From an uncultured beta proteobacterium (GTDB taxonomy: Bacteria; Pseudomonadota; Gammaproteobacteria; Burkholderiales; Burkholderiaceae_C), in assembly GCA_903909815.1 (NCBI GenBank), contig CAIVXG010000217.1:62001-126000 (forward strand): a stretch of DNA of 64,000 nucleotides, read 5' to 3'. The position numbers and the translations under genes were made by a program. The stretch's first letter is position 1, and each line of letters starts with the position of its first letter. Below the pieces are notes generated by a model, which was given only the letters and a program-made list of their open reading frames with translations, had not been told where the DNA came from and did not search any database. Below, piece by piece: positions 48,002 through 57,617 of the stretch.

Positions 48002-49318
48002 ATGGACGCACTCACCCTCATCAGCCAGGAACACAGCAATATGTGGCGCCTGGCCACCACCCTTGATCAGGTGGCCGGCGACATGCAAGCCGGTGCCCCG
48101 CTGGAGGCTGCATTCTTTGAGGCCGCGCTGGACTACCTCTCCCAGTTTGTGGACCGCATGCACCACCCGAAGGAGGACGACTACCTGTTCCGCCTGCTGC
48201 GCTTGCGCAGTTCAGAAGCGGCCGACGTAATCGACGCATTGGAGACTGAGCACCGTCAGGGACCAGACAAGCTGGCCCAGCTGCGTGCCAAGCTGGCGGC
48301 TGCAGCGCAGGGGGAACTGGCTGCTGCCGCGCTGACTGTTGCCATCAAGGACTACACCACCGGTCTCAAGGGACACATCAAGACCGAGGAAAAGACGGTG
48401 CTGCCGCTGGCGCGCAAAGTTCTGCAGCCGCAGGACTGGGCCGAAATTGGCCGGGCCTTTCGCAACCACAGCGACCCGGTGTTTGGCGACCAGTCCAAGG
48501 CCGAGTTTCGTGAACTGTTTCACCGCATCGTCAGCCTGGCGCCCGATTCGGTCGGCCTGGGTGCCAGCAGCGCGGGCAGCCTGCAAGCCTCTACGGCACC
48601 GGCGCAGCAGCCCGTGTTGCTGAAGGTGCAGGGCCTGGAGAGTTGCTACGGCCGCATCAAGGCGCTCAAAGGCATTAGCCTGGAAGTGCGTCGCGGCGAA
48701 ACCGTGGCCCTGGTGGGCGCCAATGGCGCCGGGAAAACCACCTTCCTGCGTGCCGTCTCGGGGGTGCAGTCCATCAGTGCGGGCAGCATCCACTTCGACG
48801 GCGAAGACATCAGCAAGCTGCGTTCGGACAAACGCATGCGCCGCGGCATCTGCCAAAGCCCCGAAGGTCGGCAGGTCTTCGGCCCGCTTTCGATTGAAGA
48901 CAACCTGCGCCTGGGCGCCTACACGCAGCCCAAGCACCAGGTGGCGGGTGACATGGAACAGATCTTTGCCATGTTCCCGATCCTCAAGGAGAAGCGCGCC
49001 TTGCCCGCGGGGACCTTGTCCGGCGGGCAGCAACAGATGCTGGCCATCGGTCGCGCACTCATGGGCCGCCCCCGCATGCTGTTGCTGGACGAGCCTTCCA
49101 TGGGCCTGGCGCCGCTGCTGGTGGAAGAGGTGTTCAACGTCATCAAGACGCTCAAATCCCAGGGTATGACCATCCTGCTGGTAGAGCAAAACGCCTTTGC
49201 GGCGCTGGCCATCGCCGACCGCGGCTATGTGCTGGAGACGGGCGCCGTGACGCTCACCGGGTCCGGCGAGGACCTCATCCAGAACGAACAGGTGCGCGCG
49301 GCTTACCTGGGCATGTAG
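48002..49318 (+). CDS. Hemerythrin-like (HHE) domain fused to LivF-type ABC ATPase
   Basis: Residues 1-160: QEH11, MH54HPKE58DDYLF, EH84RQG, H125IKTE129E (hemerythrin ligand pattern); low-complexity linker; residues ~205-438: GANGAGKTTFLRAVSG, TLSGGQQQMLAIGRALM, LLLDEPSMGLAP. Single continuous ORF. Confidence 0.9.
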   Translation: MDALTLISQEHSNMWRLATTLDQVAGDMQAGAPLEAAFFEAALDYLSQFVDRMHHPKEDDYLFRLLRLRSSEAADVIDALETEHRQGPDKLAQLRAKLAAAAQGELAAAALTVAIKDYTTGLKGHIKTEEKTVLPLARKVLQPQDWAEIGRAFRNHSDPVFGDQSKAEFRELFHRIVSLAPDSVGLGASSAGSLQASTAPAQQPVLLKVQGLESCYGRIKALKGISLEVRRGETVALVGANGAGKTTFLRAVSGVQSISAGSIHFDGEDISKLRSDKRMRRGICQSPEGRQVFGPLSIEDNLRLGAYTQPKHQVAGDMEQIFAMFPILKEKRALPAGTLSGGQQQMLAIGRALMGRPRMLLLDEPSMGLAPLLVEEVFNVIKTLKSQGMTILLVEQNAFAALAIADRGYVLETGAVTLTGSGEDLIQNEQVRAAYLGM

Positions 49319-49363
49319 CCCTGTCCCCCTTTCGCATCTTGGCAAATTACTTAGGAACACTTC

Positions 49364-51031
49364 ATGACGCATCCCCTTTTTGAAAAGCACCAAGCCCAAC
49401 TGCAGAACGCACTCGCGGCCATCCGTAGCCGCGGCTACTGGTCTGCCTACGCAGAAATGCCCAGCCCCAAGGTTTACGGCGAAACGGCCGCAGCCGCCGG
49501 CAAGGCGGCCTTTGACGCGCAGTTGGGTCAACGCTTTGCACTGTCGCAGCCGGGCGTGCAATCCTGGGCCGGTGGCGAACAGTCGCCCTACGGCGTGGTG
49601 CTGGATGTGCAATACCCGGTGTGCGCTATCGATGCGCTGATCGATGCCGGCCAGGCGTCCATGCCGGCATGGCAGGCGCTGGGCGTGGACGGCAGAGCCG
49701 GCCTCTGCATCGAGATGCTGAACCGCCTGAATCAGAACAGTTTTGAGCTTGCCCACGCCGTGATGATGACCACAGGCCAGGGCTGGATGATGGCCTTCCA
49801 GGCCGGCGCGGCGCACGCCCAGGACCGGGGCCTGGAGGCGGTGGCTTACGCTTACCGTGAGCAGAGTTTTGTTCCGGCACAGGCCCTATGGGAAAAGCCG
49901 CAGGGCAAGAACCCGGCACTGCGCATGCAAAAGCATTTCGAGATCGTGGGCCGTGGCGTGGCCGTGGTCGTGGGCTGCGGAACCTTCCCCACTTGGAACA
50001 CCTATCCCGGCTTGTTTGCGGCGCTGGCAACCGGCAATGCCGTGATCGTCAAACCCCATGAACAGGCCACTCTCCCGGCGGCCATCACGGTCAGGATTGT
50101 GCGCGAGGTCCTGAGCGAAGCGGGGCTGAATCCTGATCTGGTGAGCCTGTGCGTGCCCGCCAACCAGCAGACCACCCAGGCCCTGGTCACGCATGCAGCC
50201 GTCAAGTCGGTGGACTTCACCGGAGGCAATGCCTTTGGCAATTGGCTGACTGACCAATGCCGCCAGGCCCAGGTCTATGCCGAACTGGCAGGCGTCAACA
50301 CCATCGTCATCGACTCCACCGACGCTTACCAGGCCATGCTGCGCAATCTGGCGTTCTCGCTGGCGCTGTATTCGGGCCAGATGTGCACCACGTCCCAGCT
50401 TCTGCTCGTGCCGGCAAGCGGCATTGCTACCGACGAGGGATTCAAGAGCTACGAGCAGGTCTGTGCGGATCTGGCGGCGGCCATCGATGTGTCCCTGGCC
50501 AAACCTGAGGTCGCTTGTGCCGTATTGGGCGCCATCCAGTCGCCCGCCACCGTGGCGCGCATTGACCACGCGAACAGTGGCGCACTCGGCACCGTGGTGC
50601 GCGCAGCGCAGTCCTTGCAGAATCCCGAATTTCCCCGCGCCACTGTGCGCACACCGGTGCTGCTGGCCTGCGACGCCAGCGATGAATCGTGCTACATGGA
50701 AGAGCGCTTTGGCCCCATCACCTTTGTCGTCAAAGTCGCCGATACCGCAGCCGCTGTGGCCCTGGCCGAGCGCGTGGTGCGCACCCATGGCGCGCTGACA
50801 CTGGGGGTGTACTCCACACAAAGCGCGGTGCTGGACGCCATGACCCAGGCCAGCTGGAATGCCAAGGTGGCCTTGTCCATGAATCTCACCGGCGGCGTGT
50901 TTGTCAACCAGTCGTCGGCCTTCTCCGACTTTCATGGCACCGGTGGCAACCCGGCCGCCAATGCCTCCTATTGCGACTCGGCCTTTGTGGCCAATCGTTT
51001 CCGCGTCGTCCAGCGCCGCTACCACGTCTGA
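49364..51031 (+). CDS. paaN: Phenylacetic acid degradation protein PaaN (aldehyde dehydrogenase family)
   Basis: ALDH-like with GCGTFPTWNTYPGLFAALATGNAVIVKPH, catalytic-like YSGQMCTTSQLLLV; PaaN family by recall. Confidence 0.85.
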   Translation: MTHPLFEKHQAQLQNALAAIRSRGYWSAYAEMPSPKVYGETAAAAGKAAFDAQLGQRFALSQPGVQSWAGGEQSPYGVVLDVQYPVCAIDALIDAGQASMPAWQALGVDGRAGLCIEMLNRLNQNSFELAHAVMMTTGQGWMMAFQAGAAHAQDRGLEAVAYAYREQSFVPAQALWEKPQGKNPALRMQKHFEIVGRGVAVVVGCGTFPTWNTYPGLFAALATGNAVIVKPHEQATLPAAITVRIVREVLSEAGLNPDLVSLCVPANQQTTQALVTHAAVKSVDFTGGNAFGNWLTDQCRQAQVYAELAGVNTIVIDSTDAYQAMLRNLAFSLALYSGQMCTTSQLLLVPASGIATDEGFKSYEQVCADLAAAIDVSLAKPEVACAVLGAIQSPATVARIDHANSGALGTVVRAAQSLQNPEFPRATVRTPVLLACDASDESCYMEERFGPITFVVKVADTAAAVALAERVVRTHGALTLGVYSTQSAVLDAMTQASWNAKVALSMNLTGGVFVNQSSAFSDFHGTGGNPAANASYCDSAFVANRFRVVQRRYHV

Positions 51032-51040
51032 GGAAATACC

Positions 51041-51832
51041 ATGAACTACCAAAATATTCTCTTTGCAGTCGCAGGGGGTGTCGCCCGCCTGACCCTGAAC
51101 CGCCCGGACAAGCTCAACAGTTTCACCGGCGCCATGCATGTGGAATTGCGGGACGCACTGGATACCGTGCAGGTCGACAAAGGCATTCGCGTGCTGCTCA
51201 TCACGGGCGCTGGCCGCGCCTTCTGCGCCGGGCAAGACCTGGCCGACCCGGACATGGCCGTGGGAGCCACGGCGCCCGACATTGGCAATGTGGTGGAGCA
51301 GAACTACAAGCCGCTCATCCTGCGCTTGCAGAACCTGCGTGTACCGACCGTGGCCGTGGTCAATGGCGTGGCTGCAGGCGCTGGCGCCAGTCTGGCCTTG
51401 GCCTGCGACCTGGTGATCGCGGCCAAGTCGGCGTCCTTTCTGCAGGCTTTCAGCAAGATCGGCCTGATTCCGGATACCGGCGGCACCTGGTTCCTGCCGC
51501 AACGGGTGGGCATGGCGCGTGCCATGGGAATGGCCCTGCTGGCCGAAAAACTGCCGGCTGAAAAAGCCGCAGAGTGGGGCCTGATCTGGCAGGTAGTGGA
51601 CGACGCTGCGCTGGGCCCCACGGTCGACGCACTGGCCACGCAATTGGCGGGCATGCCGACCAAGGCGCTGGTGCGCACGCGCCAGGCCCTGCACGCCGCC
51701 CCCACGCACACGCTGGAGCAGCAGCTTTCCATGGAAGGCGGCTTTATGCGCGAACTGGGCTGGAGCCCCGACTTCGCCGAGGGCGTAGCGGCCTTCATGG
51801 AAAAACGCGCGCCGCGCTTCACCGGTAACTGA
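51041..51832 (+). CDS. paaG: 2-(1,2-epoxy-1,2-dihydrophenyl)acetyl-CoA isomerase
   Basis: Crotonase fold, TGAGRAFCAGQDLADPD, KIGLIPDTGGTWFLPQRVG. Confidence 0.93.
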   Translation: MNYQNILFAVAGGVARLTLNRPDKLNSFTGAMHVELRDALDTVQVDKGIRVLLITGAGRAFCAGQDLADPDMAVGATAPDIGNVVEQNYKPLILRLQNLRVPTVAVVNGVAAGAGASLALACDLVIAAKSASFLQAFSKIGLIPDTGGTWFLPQRVGMARAMGMALLAEKLPAEKAAEWGLIWQVVDDAALGPTVDALATQLAGMPTKALVRTRQALHAAPTHTLEQQLSMEGGFMRELGWSPDFAEGVAAFMEKRAPRFTGN

Positions 51833-51836
51833 TGCG

Positions 51837-53363
51837 ATGACGACAGCTCTTTCCAGCGACGCCGTCGTGGCCGTTGTCGGCGCCGGCGCCATGGGCGCAG
51901 GCATTGCACAGGTGGCCGCCGTGGCGGGCCACCGGGTCTTGCTGCTGGACAACCGTCCACAGGCCGCCCAGCTTGCGATTGACGGGCTGCGCACCCAACT
52001 GGACAAGTTGGCAGCCAAGGGCAAGATGACCGCACAAGCTGCGCTGGCAGCAAGCCAGCGCCTGCAGGCCGCCACCCAACTCAGCGACCTCGCCCCCGCG
52101 GCGCTGGTGGTCGAAGCGATTGTGGAAAATCTGCAAGCCAAGCAAACGCTGTTTGTCGACCTGGAAGCGCTGGTGTCTGCAGACTGCATTTTTGCCAGCA
52201 ACACCTCTTCCATCTCCATTACCGCCCTCGGTTCGGCGCTCAAGCATGCGCAGCGTCTGGCCGGCTTGCATTTCTTCAACCCCGCACCTGTCATGGCGCT
52301 GGTGGAGGTGGTCACCGGGCTGGCCACGGCGCCGGCCGTGGCGGACCTGCTGTATGCCACGGCCAGCGCCTGGGGCAAGACGGCAGTGCATGCCAAATCC
52401 ACGCCCGGCTTTATCGTCAACCGTGTGGCGCGCCCGTATTACGCCGAGGCCTTGCGCCTGCGCACCGAAGGGGCCGCAGACTGCGCCACGCTGGACGCGG
52501 TCATGCGCGAGTCCGGCGGCTTTCGCATGGGCCCGTTCGAGCTGATGGACATGATTGGTCTGGACGTCAACTTTGCCGTGACGCGCTCGGTCTGGAATGC
52601 GTTTTTCAACGACCCTCGCTTCCTGCCTTCCCTGATCCAGCAAGACCTGGTCGATGCCGGTTATCTGGGCAAGAAGAGTGGCCGAGGCTTCTTTGATTAC
52701 CGCGAGGGTGCAGAAAAACCACAGCCGCAAACCGAGCCGCGCCACGCAGCCCCGGCATGCACCACGGTGTGTGGTGATGCGCCCGCAGCCAAAGCCTTGG
52801 CCGCACGCCTGCAGGCGCTCGGCGTGGCGTTTGAGCGCGCCGCGTCCGCCGATGGCCGCATTGCCGAGGCCGACGCTGCCGTGCTGTACGTGACCGACGG
52901 ACGTAGCGCTACCCAGCGCGCCGCCGAAAGCGGTATCGCAGATACGGTTTTGATGGACCTGGCGCTGGACTACCACTTGGCCACGCGTACCGCGTTGGCC
53001 AGTGCCGGCCAGTGTAGTGAGCCCGCGTTCAGTGCCGCCTGCGCATTGCTTCAAGCCGGCGGCATACAGGTGTCGCGCCTGGCCGATGTGCCGGGGTTGG
53101 CCGTGATGCGTACCGTGGCCATGCTGGCCAACGAGGCCGCAGACGCGGTGTACCAGGGCGTGTGCACCGCCCACGCCGTCGATGACGCCATGCGGCTGGG
53201 TGTGAACTACCCCGCAGGCCCGCTGGCCTGGGCCGACCGGGTTGGCTTGGCCAAGATCCGTGTGGTGCTGTCCCATTTGAACGCGAGCTATGGCGAAGAC
53301 CGCTACCGCGTTTCCCCGCTGATTCAACGTCAGGTCTTTCAAGGAAAAAACATCCATGGCTGA
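51837..53363 (+). CDS. paaH: 3-hydroxyacyl-CoA dehydrogenase PaaH
   Basis: VVGAGAMGAGIAQVAAVAGHRVLLLD, LAGLHFFNPAPVMALVEVV, GVNYPAGPLAWADRVG. Confidence 0.93.
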   Translation: MTTALSSDAVVAVVGAGAMGAGIAQVAAVAGHRVLLLDNRPQAAQLAIDGLRTQLDKLAAKGKMTAQAALAASQRLQAATQLSDLAPAALVVEAIVENLQAKQTLFVDLEALVSADCIFASNTSSISITALGSALKHAQRLAGLHFFNPAPVMALVEVVTGLATAPAVADLLYATASAWGKTAVHAKSTPGFIVNRVARPYYAEALRLRTEGAADCATLDAVMRESGGFRMGPFELMDMIGLDVNFAVTRSVWNAFFNDPRFLPSLIQQDLVDAGYLGKKSGRGFFDYREGAEKPQPQTEPRHAAPACTTVCGDAPAAKALAARLQALGVAFERAASADGRIAEADAAVLYVTDGRSATQRAAESGIADTVLMDLALDYHLATRTALASAGQCSEPAFSAACALLQAGGIQVSRLADVPGLAVMRTVAMLANEAADAVYQGVCTAHAVDDAMRLGVNYPAGPLAWADRVGLAKIRVVLSHLNASYGEDRYRVSPLIQRQVFQGKNIHG

Positions 53364-53823
53364 TATCTCTGCTGTGCTTTCGCCTGCTGATGCGCTGCAA
53401 TTGGCGCAAGACGCGGCTAAAGCCATGTGGTCGCGCGACCATGCGGCGCAAGCCCTTGGCATGACCATTTCCGAGGTCAAACCCGGTACGGCGCGCCTGA
53501 CCATGCGGGTGCGCCAGGACATGGTGAATGGCCATGCCATCTGCCATGGCGGCATGCTGTTCACCCTGGCCGACGCCGCCTTTGCCTATGCCTGCAACAG
53601 CTACAACCGGAACACCGTGGCCTCGGCCTGCAACATCGACTTTCTCGCCCCCGCCCATCTGGGTGACACCCTGGAGGCGCAGGCCGTGGAGCGTTCGCAA
53701 AGCGGCCGCTCCGGTGTGTATGACGTCACCGTCAGCACCGCTGAGGGCAAGACCGTGGCCCTGTTCCGTGGCAAGTCGTACCGCATCCAGGGTGAGGTGA
53801 TTGCCAGTTTTTCCCAGACCTGA
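53356..53823 (+). CDS. paaI: Hydroxyphenylacetyl-CoA thioesterase PaaI
   Basis: Hotdog fold, GMLFTLADAAFAYACNS, DFLAPAHLGDTLEAQA. Confidence 0.93.
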   Translation: MADISAVLSPADALQLAQDAAKAMWSRDHAAQALGMTISEVKPGTARLTMRVRQDMVNGHAICHGGMLFTLADAAFAYACNSYNRNTVASACNIDFLAPAHLGDTLEAQAVERSQSGRSGVYDVTVSTAEGKTVALFRGKSYRIQGEVIASFSQT

Positions 53824-53870
53824 GCCACCAGCCGTCGCCGCCCTAGAAACACATCCCAGCAGGAGAGTCC

Positions 53871-55196
53871 ATGACCGCAAAATACCCCCAGCCCGGTGAA
53901 CTCGAGGCCATAGAAACCGCCAGCCGCGACGAGATTTCTGCGTTGCAACTGGAACGCCTGAAGTGGTCGCTGCGCCACGCCTATGACAAGGTGCCCTTTC
54001 ACAAGAAGGCCTTTGATGAAAAAGGCGTGCATCCGGACGATCTGAAGAGCCTGGCCGACATCGCCAAGTTCCCATTTATGACCAAGACTGCGCTGCGCGA
54101 CAACTACCCCTTCGGTCTGTTTGCCGTGCCGCGCGAGCAGGTGGTGCGCCTGCATGCCTCCAGTGGCACCACAGGCAAGTCGATCGTCGTGGGCTACACC
54201 GCGCACGACATTGACAACTGGGCCAACCTGGTGGCGCGTTCCATTCGCGCAGCCGGTGGCCGCAAGGGTGACATGCTGCACAACGCCTACGGCTATGGCA
54301 TGTTCACCGGTGGCCTGGGCGCGCACTATGGCGCCGAGCGCCTGGGCTGCACCGTGGTCCCCATGTCGGGTGGTCAAACCGAAAAACAGGTGGCACAGAT
54401 ACTGGACTTTCAGCCGCAAATCATCATGGTCACGCCTTCCTACTCGCTGGTGATTGCCGAAGAGTTCGAACGCCTGGGTGTGAAGCCGGAAGATATTTCG
54501 CTCAAGGTCGGCATCTTCGGCGCCGAGCCCTGGGGAGAGGGCATGCGCGCGGAGATTGAGCGCAAGCTGGGCATAGACGCCATCGACATCTATGGCCTGA
54601 CAGAGGTGATGGGGCCGGGCGTCGCCTGTGAGTGCATAGAGTCCAAGGACGGTCCGGTGATCTGGGAAGACCATTTTTATCCGGAAATCGTCGACCCGGA
54701 AACGGGCGAGGTCGTGGCTGACGGTGCCGACGGTGAACTGGTGTTCACGTCGCTCACCAAGCAGGCATTTCCCGTCATCCGCTACCGCACGCGCGATCTG
54801 ACCCGACTGCTGCCCCCCACTTCGCGCGCCTTTCGCCGCATGGGCAAGATCACCGGCCGCTCGGACGACATGCTGATCGTGCGTGGGGTCAACGTGTTCC
54901 CCTCCCAGATCGAGGAACAGATCCTGCGTGACAGGCGCCTTTCGGGCAATTACCAGGTGGTGCTCACCCGCGAAGGGCATATGGACATCGTCGAGGTGCG
55001 TTGCGAGGTGCAGCGCGAGGTCTCTGGTTACCTGAGCCAGGACCTGACGGGCGCCATTGCCAAGGAATTGCAGCACCACATTAAGACCAATGTGGGCATC
55101 TCAACCCACGTCACGGTGATGCACTTTGAGGGTATTCCGCGAACTCTGACCGGCAAGGCGCGCCGCGTGGTCGACGAACGTCCCAAACAAATTTGA
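53871..55196 (+). CDS. paaK: Phenylacetate-CoA ligase
   Basis: HASSGTTGKSIVVGYT, IYGLTEVMGPGVACEC, GRSDDMLIVRGVNVFPSQIE. Confidence 0.97.
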   Translation: MTAKYPQPGELEAIETASRDEISALQLERLKWSLRHAYDKVPFHKKAFDEKGVHPDDLKSLADIAKFPFMTKTALRDNYPFGLFAVPREQVVRLHASSGTTGKSIVVGYTAHDIDNWANLVARSIRAAGGRKGDMLHNAYGYGMFTGGLGAHYGAERLGCTVVPMSGGQTEKQVAQILDFQPQIIMVTPSYSLVIAEEFERLGVKPEDISLKVGIFGAEPWGEGMRAEIERKLGIDAIDIYGLTEVMGPGVACECIESKDGPVIWEDHFYPEIVDPETGEVVADGADGELVFTSLTKQAFPVIRYRTRDLTRLLPPTSRAFRRMGKITGRSDDMLIVRGVNVFPSQIEEQILRDRRLSGNYQVVLTREGHMDIVEVRCEVQREVSGYLSQDLTGAIAKELQHHIKTNVGISTHVTVMHFEGIPRTLTGKARRVVDERPKQI

Positions 55197-55207
55197 AAGA
55201 ACAACCG

Positions 55208-56413
55208 ATGATTGAAGCTCTGATTTGCGATGCCGTACGCACACCGATAGGTCGCTACGGCGGTGCCTTGGCCAGCCTGCGCCCGGACGATTTGGGTGCC
55301 GTGCCGCTCAAGGCGCTGATGCAGCGCAACCCTGCGGTGGACTGGTCCGCCGTGGACGACATCCTCTATGGGTGCGCCAACCAGGCCGGTGAAGACAACC
55401 GCAATGTGGCGCGCATGTCGGGCCTGCTGGCGGGCTTGCCCGTGGAAGTGCCTGGCACCACGCTGAACCGACTGTGCGGTTCAGGCATGGATGCCGTCGG
55501 ACTTGCCGCACGGTCCATCAAGTCGGGCGAAACGCAGCTGATGCTGGCCGGTGGCGTGGAAAGCATGTCGCGCGCACCCTTTGTGATGGGCAAGGCAGAA
55601 AGCGCCTTCTCCCGCAATGCTGTCATTTTTGACACCACTATCGGCTGGCGCTTTGTCAACCCGCTCATGAAGACCCTGCACGGCACCGACTCCATGCCGC
55701 AAACCGCCGACAACGTCGCGGCCGACTTCCACGTATCGCGCGCCGACCAGGATGCCTTTGCCGTGCGCTCCCAACAGTGCTGGGCCGTAGCCCATGCTGC
55801 AGGCCGTTTTAAGGACGAACTCGTGCCGGTGGTGATGTCGCGCAAAAAGGGCGATCCCGTGGTCTTTGATACCGACGAACATCCGCGCCCCGACACCACG
55901 CTGAGCATGCTGGCCCGGCTCAAGGGTGTCAACGGCCCTGACCTGTCCGTCACCGCAGGCAATGCCTCGGGCGTGAACGATGGCGCTTGCGCCTTGTTGC
56001 TGGCCTCGCCCACCGCTGCCGCACGCTACGGCCTGACACCCAAAGCGCGCGTGCTTGGCATGGCAACTGCAGGTCTGGCGCCGCGCATCATGGGTTTCGG
56101 CCCTGCACCCGCGGTGCGCAAGCTACTGCAGCAAACGGGCTTAAGCCTGGCGCAAATGGATGTGATCGAGCTCAACGAAGCCTTTGCCGCCCAGGGCCTG
56201 GCCGTGCTACGCGACCTCGGTTTGGCCGATGACGACGCCCGTGTCAATCCCAATGGCGGCGCCATTGCCATGGGGCACCCGCTGGGCATGAGTGGCGCGC
56301 GGCTGGTCACCACCGCCATGTACGAACTGATCCGCCGCAATGGCCGCTATGCGCTGTGCACTATGTGCATCGGCGTGGGGCAGGGCATCGCGCTGGTAAT
56401 TGAACGCATTTGA
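55208..56413 (+). CDS. paaJ: 3-oxoadipyl-CoA/3-oxo-5,6-dehydrosuberyl-CoA thiolase
   Basis: LNRLCGSGMDAVGLAARSIKSGE, NPNGGAIAMGHPLGMSGARL, CTMCIGVGQGIALVIE. Confidence 0.92.
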   Translation: MIEALICDAVRTPIGRYGGALASLRPDDLGAVPLKALMQRNPAVDWSAVDDILYGCANQAGEDNRNVARMSGLLAGLPVEVPGTTLNRLCGSGMDAVGLAARSIKSGETQLMLAGGVESMSRAPFVMGKAESAFSRNAVIFDTTIGWRFVNPLMKTLHGTDSMPQTADNVAADFHVSRADQDAFAVRSQQCWAVAHAAGRFKDELVPVVMSRKKGDPVVFDTDEHPRPDTTLSMLARLKGVNGPDLSVTAGNASGVNDGACALLLASPTAAARYGLTPKARVLGMATAGLAPRIMGFGPAPAVRKLLQQTGLSLAQMDVIELNEAFAAQGLAVLRDLGLADDDARVNPNGGAIAMGHPLGMSGARLVTTAMYELIRRNGRYALCTMCIGVGQGIALVIERI

Positions 56414-56439
56414 TTCCAACCACGAAAAGGAGACTTCCC

Positions 56440-57585
56440 ATGATTTCACGTTTCAAACAACTGGGCACTGCAGTTGCACTGGTGCTCACGGCCTGCACGG
56501 TTTTTGCCGCAGAGCCGATCAAGATCGGCACTGTCCTGTCGCTCACCGGCCCGGCCGGTTATCTGGGTGACCCCGAGCTCAAGACCCTGCAGATGATGGT
56601 GGAAGATATCAACAAGAAGGGGGGCGTGCTGGGCCGCCAACTGGAGCTGGTGCACTACGACGATGGCAGCGATGCCAGCAAGGCCAATGGCTTCGGCAAG
56701 CGCCTGATTGATGATGACAAGGTGGACATCATCGTGGGCGGCACCACCACCGGCGCCACCATGTCCATGGTGCCGCTGGTGGAAAAAGCGGGCATGCCCT
56801 TCATCTCGCTGGCTGGAGCCGTCGTCATTGTGGAGCCGGTCAAGAAGTTCGTTTTCAAGACCCCGCACACCGATCGCATGGCCGCCGAAAAAGTGTTCGA
56901 CGACATGAAGAAGCGTGGCATCTCCAAGGTGGCCTTGTTGTCCGAGACCAGTGGCTTTGGCCAGTCAGGTCGCAAGGAAACAGAAGGTGTGGCCGGCAAA
57001 TACGGCATCACCCTGGTGGCCAACGAGACCTATGGTCCCAAGGACACCGAGATGGGGCCGCAGTTCACCAAGATCCGCAATACACCCGGCGTGCAAGCTG
57101 TGTTTGTCTTTGGACTGGGCCAGGGACCGGCGCTGGCCACCAAGGGCTACAAGCAACTGGGCATCACATTGCCGCTGTACCACGCACACGGTGTGGCCTC
57201 GGACGAATTCATCAAGCTCGCCGGCCCCGCCGCCGAGGGTGTGCGACTGCCCACTTCGGCCCTGCTGGCGCCGGACAAGCTGGCTGCCAACGACCCCCAG
57301 CGCCCGGTGGTACAGACTTACACCAAGGCGTTTATTGCCAAATGGAAGACCGACGTGTCGGCCTTCGGCGGTTATGCCTATGACGGCCTGGGCCTGGCGT
57401 TGGACGCCATCAAGCGTGCCGGTTCCACCGACAAGGCCAAGGTGCGCGATGCCATCGAGTCCACCAAAGGCTTTGTCGGGACGGGCGGTATCTTCACCAT
57501 GTCGGCCACAGACCACATGGGCCTGGATCTGTCGGCCTTTCGCATGTTCGAAATCAAGAACGGCGAATGGCAACTGTCCAAGTAA
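56440..57585 (+). CDS. Liv-type ABC transporter substrate-binding protein
   Basis: Signal peptide; IKIGTVLSLTGPAGYLGDPELKTLQMMVEDINKKGG periplasmic binding protein (LivK-like). Confidence 0.93.
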   Translation: MISRFKQLGTAVALVLTACTVFAAEPIKIGTVLSLTGPAGYLGDPELKTLQMMVEDINKKGGVLGRQLELVHYDDGSDASKANGFGKRLIDDDKVDIIVGGTTTGATMSMVPLVEKAGMPFISLAGAVVIVEPVKKFVFKTPHTDRMAAEKVFDDMKKRGISKVALLSETSGFGQSGRKETEGVAGKYGITLVANETYGPKDTEMGPQFTKIRNTPGVQAVFVFGLGQGPALATKGYKQLGITLPLYHAHGVASDEFIKLAGPAAEGVRLPTSALLAPDKLAANDPQRPVVQTYTKAFIAKWKTDVSAFGGYAYDGLGLALDAIKRAGSTDKAKVRDAIESTKGFVGTGGIFTMSATDHMGLDLSAFRMFEIKNGEWQLSK

Positions 57586-57617
57586 GCGCATTCCGTTCCA
57601 CGCCATCGCAATCCACC

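Noticed and set aside
48212-49816. 534-aa minus-strand ORF opposite the hemerythrin-LivF gene
   Set aside because: Shadow frame; the plus strand has both hemerythrin and ABC motifs.
49886-52420. 844-aa minus-strand ORF
   Set aside because: Shadow frame spanning paaN, paaG and part of paaH; no domain signature.
51819-53564. 581-aa minus-strand ORF
   Set aside because: Antisense to paaH/paaI; shadow frame.
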